NCBI RefSeq assembly: GCF_001748225.1
Contig: NZ_BDFE01000015.1
Span: 487,437 to 551,436, forward strand
DNA: 64,000 nt
Source: Desulfoplanes formicivorans
GTDB lineage: Bacteria > Desulfobacterota > Desulfovibrionia > Desulfovibrionales > Desulfomicrobiaceae
Direction: 5' to 3'
The position numbers were made by a program, and so were the translations under genes. This document shows positions 30,766 to 40,814 of the stretch, in pieces (position 1 is the stretch's first letter; each line of letters begins with the position of its first letter). Under the pieces are notes generated by a model. That model saw only the letters and a program-made list of their open reading frames with translations, was not told the DNA's origin and did not search any database.

Positions 30766-31995
30766 TTAGTTCCTGCGACCGGTGCATGCGACTTCGGTCA
30801 CGGTGATGTGATTCGCCCTGCTGCGGGCAATGTGCCTGTCCAAATTTTCTTCGGGATCGCCAGGGGCGCATCCCATTTGTAGCGTGGCCGTGACGTCCTT
30901 GTCCTTGAACCCCTCGATGAACAGCTCGTGTCCCTGATGGGGAGCCCGGGCAATGACCGTGGCGATGTCGTGACATTCCTTTGTCGATATCCCCGGCAGC
31001 ACTCCCACGGCTGTGTAGCGGCCATACAAGGCCACGTGGATGTCCCGGGCAAGGATGGTCTGCCATGTACGGGCAAACGTTTCCATGACACGGTGCGCGG
31101 CAAGGGCGCCTATGCGTTCGGTCACGGCGTCAAGACCATGCATGTGCATGGTCAGGATGCAAAAGGGTTTGTCCTGTTCAACGCATTCCCTTTGGGCCAG
31201 TTCGAAATGGTTGTGAAGCTGGCTGTTGGTGCACAGGCCGGTCAGGTCATTTTTCAAAAGCTCCAGGCTGTTGATGAATTCGTCGATGACCGGTTGACGG
31301 GTCTGCTCCAGCTGCAGGGGAGATCCGTGAAACAGAATTCTGGCCTCATCAATGATGGCAATGCGGTCGGAAATGTAGAAGACATCCGGGATGTCATGGG
31401 AGACAAGGACAGCCGAGAAATTGAACTTCTGCTGGTAGTGGGCGATCATGGAAAGAACCGCGTTTTTCCTGATGGGATCAAGGCCGGTGGTTGGTTCGTC
31501 AAACAGAACGATCTTGGGCTCATTGATCAGGGCTCTTGCCAGGGCAACCCGTTTTTGCATGCCCCCGGAAAGTTGGGTCGGGTATTTGTGGCCCACTTCA
31601 CCAAGCTCCAGCTGTTCCATCTTGTCTTTTACTTTTTGGGCTATTTCCCGGGGATGCAGGGTGGTTTTTTCCCGCAGGGGCAGGGCGATATTTTCAAACA
31701 CCGTCATGGAATCGAACAGGGCGTTGTGCTGAAACATGTAGCTGCATTGGCGTTTCATGGCCTGGCGTTTTTTGCGGCTCATGGCGGCCAGAGGCTGTCC
31801 CATGAAAACGATTTCTCCGGCATCCGGAGTGAGCAGACCAATGATGTGCTTGAGAAAAACACTTTTGCCAACACCGCTTTTCCCGATGATCGTGGTGATC
31901 TCGCCTTCGTAGATGGTCAGATCGATCCCGTCGAGGATGGTTCGTTCCCCGAAACGTTTGGTAACGTTTTTGAATTCTACAAGAGGTGTGGGCAT
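30766..31995 (-). CDS. mlaF: MlaF ABC ATPase with C-terminal degenerate GGDEF-like domain
   Basis: ATPase of the Mla phospholipid transporter. Residues 1-~245 are a normal ABC domain: Walker A GKSGVGKSV (~38-46), signature LSGGMQKRVALARAL, Walker B IVLFDEPTTGLDP and switch VLVSHD. MlaF proteins usually end near 260-270 residues; this one has 409. The extra ~155 residues (30766-31245) follow the order of a GGDEF domain: NDLTGL, a four-helix stretch, LYGRYTAVGVLPG where an active enzyme has RYGGEEF, and a final VTATLQMGCAPG. The GG(D/E)EF residues are lost, so it should not make c-di-GMP; a sensing or regulatory role is inference. It sits 7 bp after mlaE and 18 bp before mlaD. Confidence 0.92.
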   Translation of the reverse strand: MPTPLVEFKNVTKRFGERTILDGIDLTIYEGEITTIIGKSGVGKSVFLKHIIGLLTPDAGEIVFMGQPLAAMSRKKRQAMKRQCSYMFQHNALFDSMTVFENIALPLREKTTLHPREIAQKVKDKMEQLELGEVGHKYPTQLSGGMQKRVALARALINEPKIVLFDEPTTGLDPIRKNAVLSMIAHYQQKFNFSAVLVSHDIPDVFYISDRIAIIDEARILFHGSPLQLEQTRQPVIDEFINSLELLKNDLTGLCTNSQLHNHFELAQRECVEQDKPFCILTMHMHGLDAVTERIGALAAHRVMETFARTWQTILARDIHVALYGRYTAVGVLPGISTKECHDIATVIARAPHQGHELFIEGFKDKDVTATLQMGCAPGDPEENLDRHIARSRANHITVTEVACTGRRN

Positions 31996-32002
31996 AACTG
32001 TT

Positions 32003-32818
32003 TTACAAGAGGAAGGAAGTGAGTACGTAATCGACGATGAGGACCCAGACGCAGGAAATGACCACTGCCGAGGTGGTGGCCATACCTACTCCCTTGGCTC
32101 CGAAACCGCCTTGACGGGTGTGGGTGAAATATCCCTGGAAGCTGCAGATGGTCGAAACCAGAAAGGCAAAGGCAATGGACTTGATGAACCCGCCGGTAAC
32201 GTCCTGCATGACGACGCTTGATTCCACCCGGTAGAAATAGATGCCCTTGTTCAGGCCAAGAAGCACGACTCCGGCGATGTAGCCGCCAATGATGCCGACC
32301 ACGTCGTACAAGGCCGTGAGCAGCGGAAAGGATATCAGGGACGCGGCCAGTTTGGGGCTGATCAGAAAGCGGATGGGATCAATGGCCATGGTGTCCAGGG
32401 CGTCGATCTGTTCGGAGATGCGCATGACCCCGATTTCAGCGGTCATGCTCGAACCTGCCCTGGCAGTGATCATGATGGCGGTAAGCACGGGTCCGAGTTC
32501 CCTGACCAGTGAAAGGGCCACGGCCGACCCCAGGGCCCCTTCGGAACCGAATTGCGTCAGGGTGTAGTAAAGCTGAAGTCCCAGAACCATGCCGGTAAAC
32601 AGGGCGACCAGGGCGATGATGGAAACGGATCTGGCCCCGATGAAATAGATCTGTTGCAGAATTTTGGAAGCCTGAAAGGGCAGGGAAAAAATTTTCACCA
32701 GTCCCTGGGCAGAAAAAATGGCATAGGCCCCGCACGCATTCATGATGCCAATGAGCAGCCTGCCAGCCGAGGCAAAAGGGGTCAGCATATGGATGGTAAA
32801 TGGGGACATGATTTTCAC
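32003..32818 (-). CDS. mlaE: MlaE-family ABC transporter permease
   Basis: Membrane subunit of the Mla transporter; 271 residues with five to six helices and the family signature (LVRELGPVLTAIMITARAGSS, then ISEQIDALDTMAIDPIRFLI). GTG at 32818 or ATG at 32809; neither has a strong ribosome site. First of five contiguous mla genes on this strand, 102 bp after mnmA, with a modest 7-bp hairpin in that gap (32869-32893). Confidence 0.95.
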   Translation of the reverse strand: MKIMSPFTIHMLTPFASAGRLLIGIMNACGAYAIFSAQGLVKIFSLPFQASKILQQIYFIGARSVSIIALVALFTGMVLGLQLYYTLTQFGSEGALGSAVALSLVRELGPVLTAIMITARAGSSMTAEIGVMRISEQIDALDTMAIDPIRFLISPKLAASLISFPLLTALYDVVGIIGGYIAGVVLLGLNKGIYFYRVESSVVMQDVTGGFIKSIAFAFLVSTICSFQGYFTHTRQGGFGAKGVGMATTSAVVISCVWVLIVDYVLTSFLL

Positions 32819-32920
32819 GGTAGAAGGTGGAACAGGGAGAAGGACAAGGCTTCTGAATAGCTGAAACGGGCAGGAAAGACAATAGCTCCTGCCAAAGGAC
32901 GAGCCGTTGTCGCGCCAGGT

Positions 32921-33952
32921 TCAGACGATGATCCCTCCTGCCAGTACCTGGCCCTCACGGGAATAGACCGTGAGTACCTGCCCGGGCGTGGGCACCTCCT
33001 GGGGGGTGATGAATTCGACTTCAAGGGTCTTCCCCACGAGCCTGACCCGGGCCCGGCCGGCCTGCTGGCGATAGCGGGTCTGTACCAGGGGATGCTCGGG
33101 CCAGTGCGCAGGGGGAACCATGATGTTCGCATGGATGGCGGTACACGTTGATGCCCAGAGCTGGTCCCGGGAGCCGACTATCAGGGTGTTGGTCCGGATG
33201 TCCTTGTCAATGACGTACAAGGGATGGGCATAGGCGATCTTCAGCCCCCGGCGTTGCCCCTGGGTGTAGCGCCACAGCCCCTGATGGGTTCCGATCTGTT
33301 TGCCTTCGCGGGTCACCACAGGACCGGGGCCGGGAAGAAGGATGCCCCGGCTGGACAAAAACGACCGGTAATTATCGGGTATAAAGCAGATTTCCTGGCT
33401 TTCCTCCTCGCTGGCAGCGTTGAGTCCGCGTCGCTTCAGTGCTGGGAGAACGTCTTTCTTGAAGCGTTCCCCAAGGGGGAAGAGAACCTGTTTCCAGGCT
33501 GAGGCCCCGACAAGGGACAGAAAATAACTCTGGTCCTTGGATGGGTCCAGCCCCCTGAACAGTCCGGGTCCGGCAACAGAGGGTTGGATACGGCAGTAGT
33601 GACCCGTGGCCAGTTGGTCGGCGCCGAGTTTGCGGGCCGCCTCAAAGAGAAGGCCGAATTTCATGTCCCTGTTGCACCAGGCGCAGGGATTAGGGGTTTT
33701 GCCCTGTGTATACGCCCGGATAAAGGGCTGGATAATCTGTTTTTCAAACGCGTCGCTCAAATCAATGGTTTCAAGGCGCACTCCCAGAAGCCGGCATTGT
33801 GTCCGCAGGTTGCTGATGCGTTCGAGGTCTTTGGCGGTCGCAGGAAGAAACAGGGCGTGGAGACCAAAGACGTGGGCGTTTTGTTCCTTGAGCAGGGCCA
33901 GGCTCAACAGGCTGTCGGCTCCGCCGCTCAGGGCCAGGGCAATGGATGTCAT
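32921..33952 (-). CDS. mnmA: tRNA-specific 2-thiouridylase MnmA
   Basis: Thiolates U34 of Lys, Glu and Gln tRNAs. The 343 residues have the PP-loop ALSGGADSLL (~7-16), the first catalytic cysteine in NPCAWCNRDMKFG, the second in SQEICFIPDNYRSF, and a C-terminal beta barrel. Slightly shorter than the E. coli protein. The N-terminal motif reads SGGADS where many have SGGVDS. Located between gatA and the mla genes on the same strand. Confidence 0.93.
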   Translation of the reverse strand: MTSIALALSGGADSLLSLALLKEQNAHVFGLHALFLPATAKDLERISNLRTQCRLLGVRLETIDLSDAFEKQIIQPFIRAYTQGKTPNPCAWCNRDMKFGLLFEAARKLGADQLATGHYCRIQPSVAGPGLFRGLDPSKDQSYFLSLVGASAWKQVLFPLGERFKKDVLPALKRRGLNAASEEESQEICFIPDNYRSFLSSRGILLPGPGPVVTREGKQIGTHQGLWRYTQGQRRGLKIAYAHPLYVIDKDIRTNTLIVGSRDQLWASTCTAIHANIMVPPAHWPEHPLVQTRYRQQAGRARVRLVGKTLEVEFITPQEVPTPGQVLTVYSREGQVLAGGIIV

Positions 33953-33989
33953 GATGAAGGGGGTTGTGCGTGAGACGAACAGGCAATCA

Positions 33990-34017
33990 GGGGTCCGGCA
34001 CCTTTGGTGCCGGCCCC
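33990..34017. other. Strong GC hairpin between gatA and mnmA
   Basis: CCGGCACC (33995-34002) pairs perfectly with GGTGCCGG (34006-34013) around a TTT loop, flanked by GGGG and CCCC with one bulged T. No T run follows on either strand. It may be a processing site or partial terminator inside the operon. Confidence 0.5.
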
Positions 34018-34026
34018 CTGCAAAGG

Positions 34027-35508
34027 CTATTTGAGAACATCTTCAATCCCTTGGGGACGAGGCAAGGGGTCCATGGCCTGCTCCAGAACATGGGCAATGG
34101 CCAGAAGACGTTCTTCCTGGAATCCCGCTCCGAAAAGCTGGAGACCAACCGGAAGACCGGAGTCTCTGCCCACGCCCACGGGCAGGCTCAGGCCGGGAAG
34201 CCCGGTCAGGTTCAGGGAGGTGGTGAAAATATCGGTCAGGTACATCTGCAGGGGATCGTCCGTGTTCTGACCCAGGCCGAATGCCGTTGTCGGGCAGGCT
34301 GGACCGCCCAGGACGTCGCAGCTTTGCAGGGCCTTGAGAAAATCCTCCCGGATAATTCGTCTGACCTGGGCCGCCTTCTTGTAATACGCATCGTAATATC
34401 CGGCAGACAGAACATACGTCCCCAGCATGATCCGTCGCTTGACCTCGTCGCCAAAGCCCTGGGAACGGGATTTGGTGTACATTTCCAGAAGATCCTGGGC
34501 GTCCTTGTCCCTGAAACCGTAGCGAACTCCGTCAAAGCGGGCCAGGTTGGAACTCGCCTCGGCCATGGCGATAATGTAATAGGTGGCAATGGCATAGGAG
34601 GTGTGGGGCAGGGAGACCGGAACGATTTCCGCTCCCTGCTGCCTGGCCGTGTCCATGGCCCTGGTGCAGGCTTCGGCCACTTCCGGGGCAAGACCCTTGC
34701 CCCAGTATTCCCGGGGCATGCCGATGCGTACTCCCGAGAGGTCCTTCATGGCAGAGAGACCTGCGACATAGTCGGGCACAGGGGTGTTGACGCTGGTGGA
34801 ATCCCGGGGGTCATGTCCGGCAATGACGGAGAGGATGATGGCCGCATCTTCCACGGTTCGGGTCAAGGGGCCTGCCTGGTCCAGGGAACTTCCATAGGCA
34901 ATGAGACCGAATCTGGAAACACGGCCATAAGTGGGCTTGAGCCCTACAATGCCGCAGAAGGATGCCGGCTGGCGGATGGATCCGCCCGTGTCCGTGCCGA
35001 TGGAGGCGAATGCCTGGCAGGCGGCCACGCTGGAGGCCGATCCGCCGCTGGAACCTCCTGGAACGTGGTCCAGATTCCACGGATTTCTGGTGGAGCCCTG
35101 GGCGGAATTTTCCGTTGATGAACCCATGGCGAATTCGTCCAGGTTGTTCTTGCCCAGGATGATGGCTCCCTGTTCCTTGAGTCTGGTCACCAGATGGGCG
35201 TCGTAGCAGGGGGTGAAGTTTTGGAGAATTTTTGAAGCACAGGTGGTGGGCATGCCCTGGGTCGCCAGGATGTCCTTGAGGAGGATGGGCACGCCCCAGA
35301 GTTTCTGCTGGGGATTGGGCCCTTGTTTATCCATGGCCTGGGCCTGCTCAAGGGCCTGTTCATCGTTGCGAAAGAGCACGGCATGGAGATGAGGCTCCGT
35401 GGTTTGGATGCGCTCGAGGCAGTCCCGGGTGGCTTCCTGGGCGGTGACCTCGCCTGAGGCAAGAAGATTCCTGATCTGGGTCAATGTATGCGTATGAAGT
35501 GAGGCCAT
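34027..35508 (-). CDS. gatA: Glutamyl-tRNA(Gln)/aspartyl-tRNA(Asn) amidotransferase subunit A
   Basis: Amidase subunit of the GatCAB complex, which converts mischarged Glu-tRNA(Gln) or Asp-tRNA(Asn). ATG at 35508 follows AAGGAAACT and gives 493 residues, the normal length; the longer open frame upstream is rejected. The amidase triad is visible: Lys78 in GVPILLKD, the Ser in PGGSSGGSA and the Ser in [13 protein letters not shown]. gatC lies 97 bp upstream; gatB is not in the window. Confidence 0.97.
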   Translation of the reverse strand: MASLHTHTLTQIRNLLASGEVTAQEATRDCLERIQTTEPHLHAVLFRNDEQALEQAQAMDKQGPNPQQKLWGVPILLKDILATQGMPTTCASKILQNFTPCYDAHLVTRLKEQGAIILGKNNLDEFAMGSSTENSAQGSTRNPWNLDHVPGGSSGGSASSVAACQAFASIGTDTGGSIRQPASFCGIVGLKPTYGRVSRFGLIAYGSSLDQAGPLTRTVEDAAIILSVIAGHDPRDSTSVNTPVPDYVAGLSAMKDLSGVRIGMPREYWGKGLAPEVAEACTRAMDTARQQGAEIVPVSLPHTSYAIATYYIIAMAEASSNLARFDGVRYGFRDKDAQDLLEMYTKSRSQGFGDEVKRRIMLGTYVLSAGYYDAYYKKAAQVRRIIREDFLKALQSCDVLGGPACPTTAFGLGQNTDDPLQMYLTDIFTTSLNLTGLPGLSLPVGVGRDSGLPVGLQLFGAGFQEERLLAIAHVLEQAMDPLPRPQGIEDVLK

Positions 35509-35605
35509 GGAGTTTCCTTGTGGCAACGGTTGCGTGATCGAAATGGCTTGGCCCGAGCAGGATGTACATGGATCCGTATGGGCAAGCAGGGGGCATGGAG
35601 AGAGA

Positions 35606-35890
35606 TCAGACGATCTTGGGCACAATGAAATACCGGCCATCCTCTTCCGGTGCATTGCCCAGGATCGCCTCCCTGGAGGTGGTCTGGACCACGTTGTCAT
35701 CCCTGAAGACGCTGACATGGTCCACGGGGGAATACATGGGCTCGACCGAAGAGGTATCCAGTTCGTTGAGTGTATCCATGTAGGCCAGAATGGTGTCCAT
35801 CTGGGTGGCGCAGGAAGCGGCCTGCTCTTCTGTCATGTCCAGTCTTGCCAATAGTGCTATTTTATTGACTTCATCTATGGTGATACCCAT
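35606..35890 (-). CDS. gatC: Glutamyl-tRNA(Gln)/aspartyl-tRNA(Asn) amidotransferase subunit C
   Basis: Small helical subunit that holds GatA and GatB together; 94 residues with family motifs [16 protein letters not shown] and the C-terminal [11 protein letters not shown]. Follows the LpoA-like gene after 35 bp and precedes gatA. Confidence 0.95.
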   Translation of the reverse strand: MGITIDEVNKIALLARLDMTEEQAASCATQMDTILAYMDTLNELDTSSVEPMYSPVDHVSVFRDDNVVQTTSREAILGNAPEEDGRYFIVPKIV

Positions 35891-35925
35891 GAGGTGCTGT
35901 CCTTGATACTGGTTGGTGAGGGGTG

Positions 35926-37998
35926 TTACTCGGAAATCCGGATGTCCGTAACCGGTATTCGTGAACCGGAATGTACCGGCTTACTGGAAAACGTGTTCGG
36001 GGAGCTGTTTGGATCCGGGTTGTCGTCGGCTTCAATCGTCGCATTGAGGGCGGCCATTCGCGCCTGACGGCGCGCTTCCCGCTGGGAGCGTTTGTGGGTG
36101 ATGCGTTCTGGATCTGCCGGAAGTGGCCCCTTTTCGGTTGGCTGGAAGACGAAATAGTCCTGTGTGGCCACGCCCCTTTCGTCCCAGGAGAGGGGCGCTA
36201 TTGTCCAGGAAAAGGCTTGCTGGGACCGCAGGGCTTCGTTGACCGTTTGCGGATCAAGAGGAGATCCTAGAAAACCCAGCCCGGCGGCAAAGCGGGTGAA
36301 GTCAAAACCCAGGGCGGTCCAGAATTCGGGATCGTCCTGTCCGGTTTTCTGGAGAATGCGGTTGAGTTCCTTCATCCCCAGGCCCGGATTGTTCTTCCAC
36401 CATCCTCCCGGATACACGGCCAGATCAAAGTAACTCGCTTCCAGGGGGGAATCGGGATTCTTGCCCTGTTCCCAAAGCTGCGATCCCAGAAAGAGCATGC
36501 GGTTTTCATTGTAGAAAAAGAATTGGGGGACAATGAGCTTGGCGTTCTTAAGGGTGTCGGGCAAAAAGACCGCCTTGAAGTCCGGTTCCGGGTTGAGATC
36601 GTCCTTGTTGTGACTATCGGCCTCAAGCAGTTCGGCAACGGTTTTTCCCCAGGCGGCTGGTTGTCTGGGGTCATAACTTTCCATGCCGTTGATGGTTCCG
36701 CCCTGGCTTGTGGCCTCTTCCCAGAAGTGTCTGGCCATGGCACGACCATAGGGTTCCCTGGGATATAAAATGGCAAACCGGGTAATGTCGTTGGCCAGGG
36801 CGGATTTGACCATGGCCCGAACCTGATCCCGGGGACTCCCGAAGAATCTCCAGGCCTTGGCCCCTTCCTCGTCTATTGTGGACATGAACGCGAAAAATGC
36901 CCGGTTTTTTACCAGACCGTGTTCAAGAACGGATTCCCAGGCTGTTTTGCGCAAGGGACCACCCACAACGCGGCACGTGGCATCAAGTTGTTCCAGTTCC
37001 TTTTCCCAGCCCGGCATCGAGGAATTGATAATGGTCACCTCAAGATCCATTCCCTGACTGGTGAGGTACCATTGACCAGCCCCGACTCCTTGGGCGATGC
37101 GCCAGCCGATGGAGGCGTAGGGCCCCTGGAGGGGAATGACCAGGGCAATGTGCTGCCGGGGATGACCCATTCGGGTCAGCAACGCATCAAGATCCCGGCC
37201 AAAAGGAAAGGGGCCGGCCCATTGGCTCTTGTCCCTGAGGGCAATGAGATTCTGCCAAACCTGTGGCCAAAGGGTCGTGTCCTCTTCCAGCCGTTTCAGG
37301 TCGTAAACGCCGGTGAGAACATTCTTGGGGAAGGTGGTGATGGAATCCTGTCGGGTGGCGTTGGCTGCCTCTGCCAGAAGAGAGAGGGGTTTGCCCTGTA
37401 CCAGCTGGAGGACTTCGGTTTCCAGGGATTGTCGCTTTTGGGCGGTGGTTTCCAGATCGTATTGCAGACCGTAGATGGCAAGAGCGCTGGCGAGTTTGTC
37501 TTGCTCACTGAAACGACGGATGAGTTCCGTGGCGACATTGGCTCTGGTGGTCCGGGGCAGGGCCGTATCCTTGAGCAGGGACATCAAAAAGTGCTCTGCG
37601 GCAGGAGCGCCTTGGCGTTTTTCCGTCAAGGCGGTCTTGGTCGCGTTCCAGGGCCAGGAACTCATGGCTTCGGGGATGGCCTGTGCCCATTGGCCAAGGG
37701 CTTCCTGGGCCGTGTTCCAGTCGTGATTGTGCACGGCGCTCATGGCCAGTCGTTCCCAGGCAACGGGCATGAGCTGCCTGGACAGGGAGGGTTCCTTGAG
37801 CAGGGCAGCATAAAGGCGCTGGCTTTCCGGATAGTTGGCTGCCTGCCATGCCGCATCGGCCCTGGTTGCAAGGTGTATTCTGTCCGGCAAGGTCGCCTTT
37901 TCCATCTGGGGCCCGGGTTGGGTGATGGTTTTTTTGCCGCATGCCAGGGAAAAAATCAGGGGCACGAGAAGCAGAACAACAAGGATATGTGTTTTCAT
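35926..37998 (-). CDS. LpoA-like lipoprotein (penicillin-binding protein activator family)
   Basis: A 690-residue exported protein with a signal sequence ending at a probable lipidated Cys20 (FSLACGKK). Residues ~45-260 are helical and repeat-like. From ~280 there is a type-1 periplasmic-binding fold (HIALVIPLQGPYASIGWRIA), as in LpoA/LppC, which activate PBP1A in gammaproteobacteria. A PBP1A is encoded at 5717, but the interaction is inference, and an amino-acid-binding-like role cannot be excluded. It lies between the dnaK terminator and gatC. Confidence 0.75.
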   Translation of the reverse strand: MKTHILVVLLLVPLIFSLACGKKTITQPGPQMEKATLPDRIHLATRADAAWQAANYPESQRLYAALLKEPSLSRQLMPVAWERLAMSAVHNHDWNTAQEALGQWAQAIPEAMSSWPWNATKTALTEKRQGAPAAEHFLMSLLKDTALPRTTRANVATELIRRFSEQDKLASALAIYGLQYDLETTAQKRQSLETEVLQLVQGKPLSLLAEAANATRQDSITTFPKNVLTGVYDLKRLEEDTTLWPQVWQNLIALRDKSQWAGPFPFGRDLDALLTRMGHPRQHIALVIPLQGPYASIGWRIAQGVGAGQWYLTSQGMDLEVTIINSSMPGWEKELEQLDATCRVVGGPLRKTAWESVLEHGLVKNRAFFAFMSTIDEEGAKAWRFFGSPRDQVRAMVKSALANDITRFAILYPREPYGRAMARHFWEEATSQGGTINGMESYDPRQPAAWGKTVAELLEADSHNKDDLNPEPDFKAVFLPDTLKNAKLIVPQFFFYNENRMLFLGSQLWEQGKNPDSPLEASYFDLAVYPGGWWKNNPGLGMKELNRILQKTGQDDPEFWTALGFDFTRFAAGLGFLGSPLDPQTVNEALRSQQAFSWTIAPLSWDERGVATQDYFVFQPTEKGPLPADPERITHKRSQREARRQARMAALNATIEADDNPDPNSSPNTFSSKPVHSGSRIPVTDIRISE

Positions 37999-38035
37999 GG
38001 ATGCCGGACAGGAAAAAGGGAAGGGTCAATGATGC

Positions 38036-38074
38036 AAAAAAGGCCTGGACCACGGGAACAGTGGACCAGGCCTT
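38036..38074 (-). terminator. Intrinsic terminator after dnaK
   Basis: Read on the minus strand: a perfect 14-bp stem (AAGGCCTGGTCCAC with GTGGTCCAGGCCTT), 7-base loop, then T residues (the A run at 38036-38040 on the plus strand). It lies 34 bp beyond the dnaK stop and ends the hrcA-grpE-dnaK unit. Confidence 0.93.
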
Positions 38075-38107
38075 GTACTCTAGGAAGGTGGTATGAGCCT
38101 GTCAAGG

Positions 38108-40018
38108 CTATTTGACTTCGGTGTAGTCGGCGTCCACAACGTCTTCATCGTCGGATTTACCTGCACTGCCCTGCTCGGCACCAGGCTGCTGTTGTGCACC
38201 GGGCTGGCCTTCGGAGGATTTCTGGGCGTAGAGCTTCTCGGCCACCTTGTGGGATGACTGGGCCAGTTCCTCGGTAGCCTTGGTAATGGCTTCGGCGTCA
38301 TCGTTTTCCATGGTTTTCTTGAGGGCTTCTATCTTGGTCTCGATTTCGCTCTTGAGGGCGGCGTCCACCTGCTCACCGAGATCCCGGAGGGATTTCTCCG
38401 TGGTGTAGATCAAGCTGTCGGCATGGTTGCGGGCTTCAATGAGCTTTTGACGCTTTTTATCTTCGTCGGCGTGTGCTTCGGCATCCTTGACCAGGTTTTG
38501 GATCTCTTCCTCGGAAAGGCCGCTGGAAGCGGTGATCCGGATGGACTGTTCCTTGCCCGTGCCCAGATCCTTGGCCGAAACATTGACAATACCATTGGCA
38601 TCGATGTCAAAGGTGACCTCGATCTGGGGTACGCCGCGGGGGGCAGCAGGGATACCGGTCAGTTCAAAGCGTCCCAGAGTCATGTTGTCCGCGCACATGG
38701 GCCGTTCGCCCTGAAGCACGTGGATGGAGACCGAGGGCTGGTTGTCTGCCGCCGTGGTAAAGGTCTGACTCTTGCGGGTGGGAATGGTGGTGTTGCGTTC
38801 AATGAGCTTGGTAAATACGCCGCCAAGGGTTTCTATGCCCAGGGACAGCGGGGTGACGTCGAGGAGCAGAACATCTTTGACATCACCGGCCAAAATGCCG
38901 CCCTGAATGGCCGCACCCATGGCCACCACTTCGTCGGGGTTGACGCTCTTGTTGGGATCCTTGCCAAAGATGCCGGCAACCTTGGACTGGACCAGAGGCA
39001 TGCGGGTCTGACCGCCAACCAGCAAGACTTCGTTGATTTCGTTGGGCTTGAGGTCAGCGTCGTCCAGGGCCTTGCGACAGGGGCCTTCGACCCTGGCGAC
39101 CAGGTCCTGACACATGGATTCCAGTTTGGCCCTGGTCAGCTTGATGTTCAGGTGCTTGGGACCGTTCTGGTCGGCAGTGATAAAGGGCAGGTTCACGTCC
39201 GTTTCCATGGATGATGACAATTCCTTTTTCGCTTTTTCAGCAGCTTCCTTGAGGCGCTGCAACGCCATGTTGTCTTTGCTCAGGTCAATGCCATTATCCT
39301 TCTTGAATTCGTCAACCAGGTAGGAAATGACGATTTCATCGAAATCTTCACCGCCCAGAAAGGTGTCGCCGTTGGTGGACCGGACTTCGACGACGTTGTC
39401 GCCTACTTCCAGGATGGAGATATCAAAGGTACCGCCGCCCAGATCGAAAACAGCGATTTTTTCATTGGCCTTTTTCTCGGCGCCGTAAGCCAGGGAAGCG
39501 GCTGTGGGCTCGTTGATGATACGCTTGACTTCGAGGCCGGCGATACGCCCGGCATCCTTGGTGGCCTGGCGCTGGCTGTCATTGAAATACGCGGGAACCG
39601 TAATGACCGCTTCGCTGACGGTTTCACCCAGGTAGGTCTCGGCATCCTTTTTGAGCTTTTGCAGGATAATGGCCGAAATTTCTGCAGGGCTGTATTTTTT
39701 GTCGTCGATCTGCACGTAGGCGTCACCATTGGGGCCAGCAACAATCTTGTAGGGGCTTTTCTTGGCCCAGGCCTGGATCTGCGGGTCGTCAAATTTTCTA
39801 CCCATGAGTCGCTTGACCGCGAAAACAGTCCTTTCCGGGTTGGTGACTGCCTGACGCTTGGCAATTTCGCCCACAAGGCGTTCCTTGTCGGTAAAGGCCA
39901 CAATGGAAGGCGTTGTTCGCCCACCTTCGGGGTTGGTAATGCATTTTGCGTCCTTGCCTTCCATGACATAGACGCAGCTATTGGTTGTTCCGAGATCTAT
40001 TCCTATAATCTTTCCCAT
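38108..40018 (-). CDS. dnaK: Chaperone DnaK (Hsp70)
   Basis: ATP-dependent chaperone; 636 residues. N-terminal ATPase domain with [17 protein letters not shown], the [15 protein letters not shown] motif and the linker [14 protein letters not shown], then the substrate-binding domain and a Gln/Gly-rich tail ending [17 protein letters not shown] ribosome site. No dnaJ follows; the next gene is beyond a terminator. Confidence 0.99.
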   Translation of the reverse strand: MGKIIGIDLGTTNSCVYVMEGKDAKCITNPEGGRTTPSIVAFTDKERLVGEIAKRQAVTNPERTVFAVKRLMGRKFDDPQIQAWAKKSPYKIVAGPNGDAYVQIDDKKYSPAEISAIILQKLKKDAETYLGETVSEAVITVPAYFNDSQRQATKDAGRIAGLEVKRIINEPTAASLAYGAEKKANEKIAVFDLGGGTFDISILEVGDNVVEVRSTNGDTFLGGEDFDEIVISYLVDEFKKDNGIDLSKDNMALQRLKEAAEKAKKELSSSMETDVNLPFITADQNGPKHLNIKLTRAKLESMCQDLVARVEGPCRKALDDADLKPNEINEVLLVGGQTRMPLVQSKVAGIFGKDPNKSVNPDEVVAMGAAIQGGILAGDVKDVLLLDVTPLSLGIETLGGVFTKLIERNTTIPTRKSQTFTTAADNQPSVSIHVLQGERPMCADNMTLGRFELTGIPAAPRGVPQIEVTFDIDANGIVNVSAKDLGTGKEQSIRITASSGLSEEEIQNLVKDAEAHADEDKKRQKLIEARNHADSLIYTTEKSLRDLGEQVDAALKSEIETKIEALKKTMENDDAEAITKATEELAQSSHKVAEKLYAQKSSEGQPGAQQQPGAEQGSAGKSDDEDVVDADYTEVK

Positions 40019-40166
40019 ACTGTCCTCCTGAAAAATGAATGGTATCGAAAAATGGTGTCAATGGGCTCTTCCGGCAGCAGTGAGACAAAGCAACATGCCG
40101 AGTCGGGTGGATTGTTGTCTTGCCCGTGCCGTGTCCGCAAGCTCAAGGCATTGGCGTTCGCAGTGA

Positions 40167-40194
40167 ATCATAATGCGCCAAATGATGTTGTAAA
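40167..40194 (-). promoter_or_regulatory. Putative internal dnaK promoter
   Basis: On the minus strand TTTACA (40194-40189) and TATGAT (40172-40167) are separated by 16 bp, in the 220-bp gap between grpE and dnaK. Both hexamers match the sigma-70 consensus at five of six bases. No CIRCE element is next to it. Confidence 0.42.
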
Positions 40195-40238
40195 GGGGAA
40201 GGCACGTAAAAAGTCTGGAATATGCCGTGTTCAGGACA

Positions 40239-40814
40239 TCACTTGTCGTCGGTGTCACACTGCTTGGTCACAACAACTTTGGCGGGTCGAAGCAGCCTGT
40301 CGTGGAGCTTGTATCCGGTCTGCAGAACCTGATTGACACAACCGCTGTCCATCTGGGGATCAACAACCTGGGACATGGCCTCATGGATGGACGGATCAAA
40401 GGGTGCGCCGACATGGTCCTGACCGATAATGGTCAGACCATTTTTTTGCAGCACTTCCTTGAAGATGTTCAGGGTCATTTCCACGCCCTGAACGAGATTG
40501 TCGCAGGCCTGGTCGTTTTTGCCGTGCTGCAGGGCCAGTTCGAGATTGTCCACCACAGGGAGGATGCTTTCGATGATCCCGCTGGTGGCGAATTTGCAGA
40601 ATTCCTCTTTTTCCCGGACAAGGCGTTTTTTGAGGTTTTCCGCATCCGCCAGAATGCGCAGAGACTCCTTTTTCTGGTCTTCAAGTTCGGCGCATACCCG
40701 GGCATACTCCTCTTCCAGAGAGGGTTCCTTGATCTCTTCCTCTTCCTTGATGGTTTCCTGCTTCTCGGAAGCCTGTTCGCTGGCCGACATGGTTTCCTGG
40801 TTGTTTTTTTTCAT
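40239..40814 (-). CDS. grpE: Nucleotide exchange factor GrpE
   Basis: Exchange factor for DnaK; about 191 residues from the ATG at 40814, which follows AAGGAGAAGG. An acidic N-terminal coiled coil (KEEEEIKEPSLEEEYARVC) leads to the conserved DAENLKKRLVREKEEF and the C-terminal beta wing with DPSIHEAMSQV and VLQTGYKLHDRLLRPAKVVV. The longer open frame upstream lacks a ribosome site. 164 bp after hrcA. Confidence 0.96.
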   Translation of the reverse strand: MKKNNQETMSASEQASEKQETIKEEEEIKEPSLEEEYARVCAELEDQKKESLRILADAENLKKRLVREKEEFCKFATSGIIESILPVVDNLELALQHGKNDQACDNLVQGVEMTLNIFKEVLQKNGLTIIGQDHVGAPFDPSIHEAMSQVVDPQMDSGCVNQVLQTGYKLHDRLLRPAKVVVTKQCDTDDK

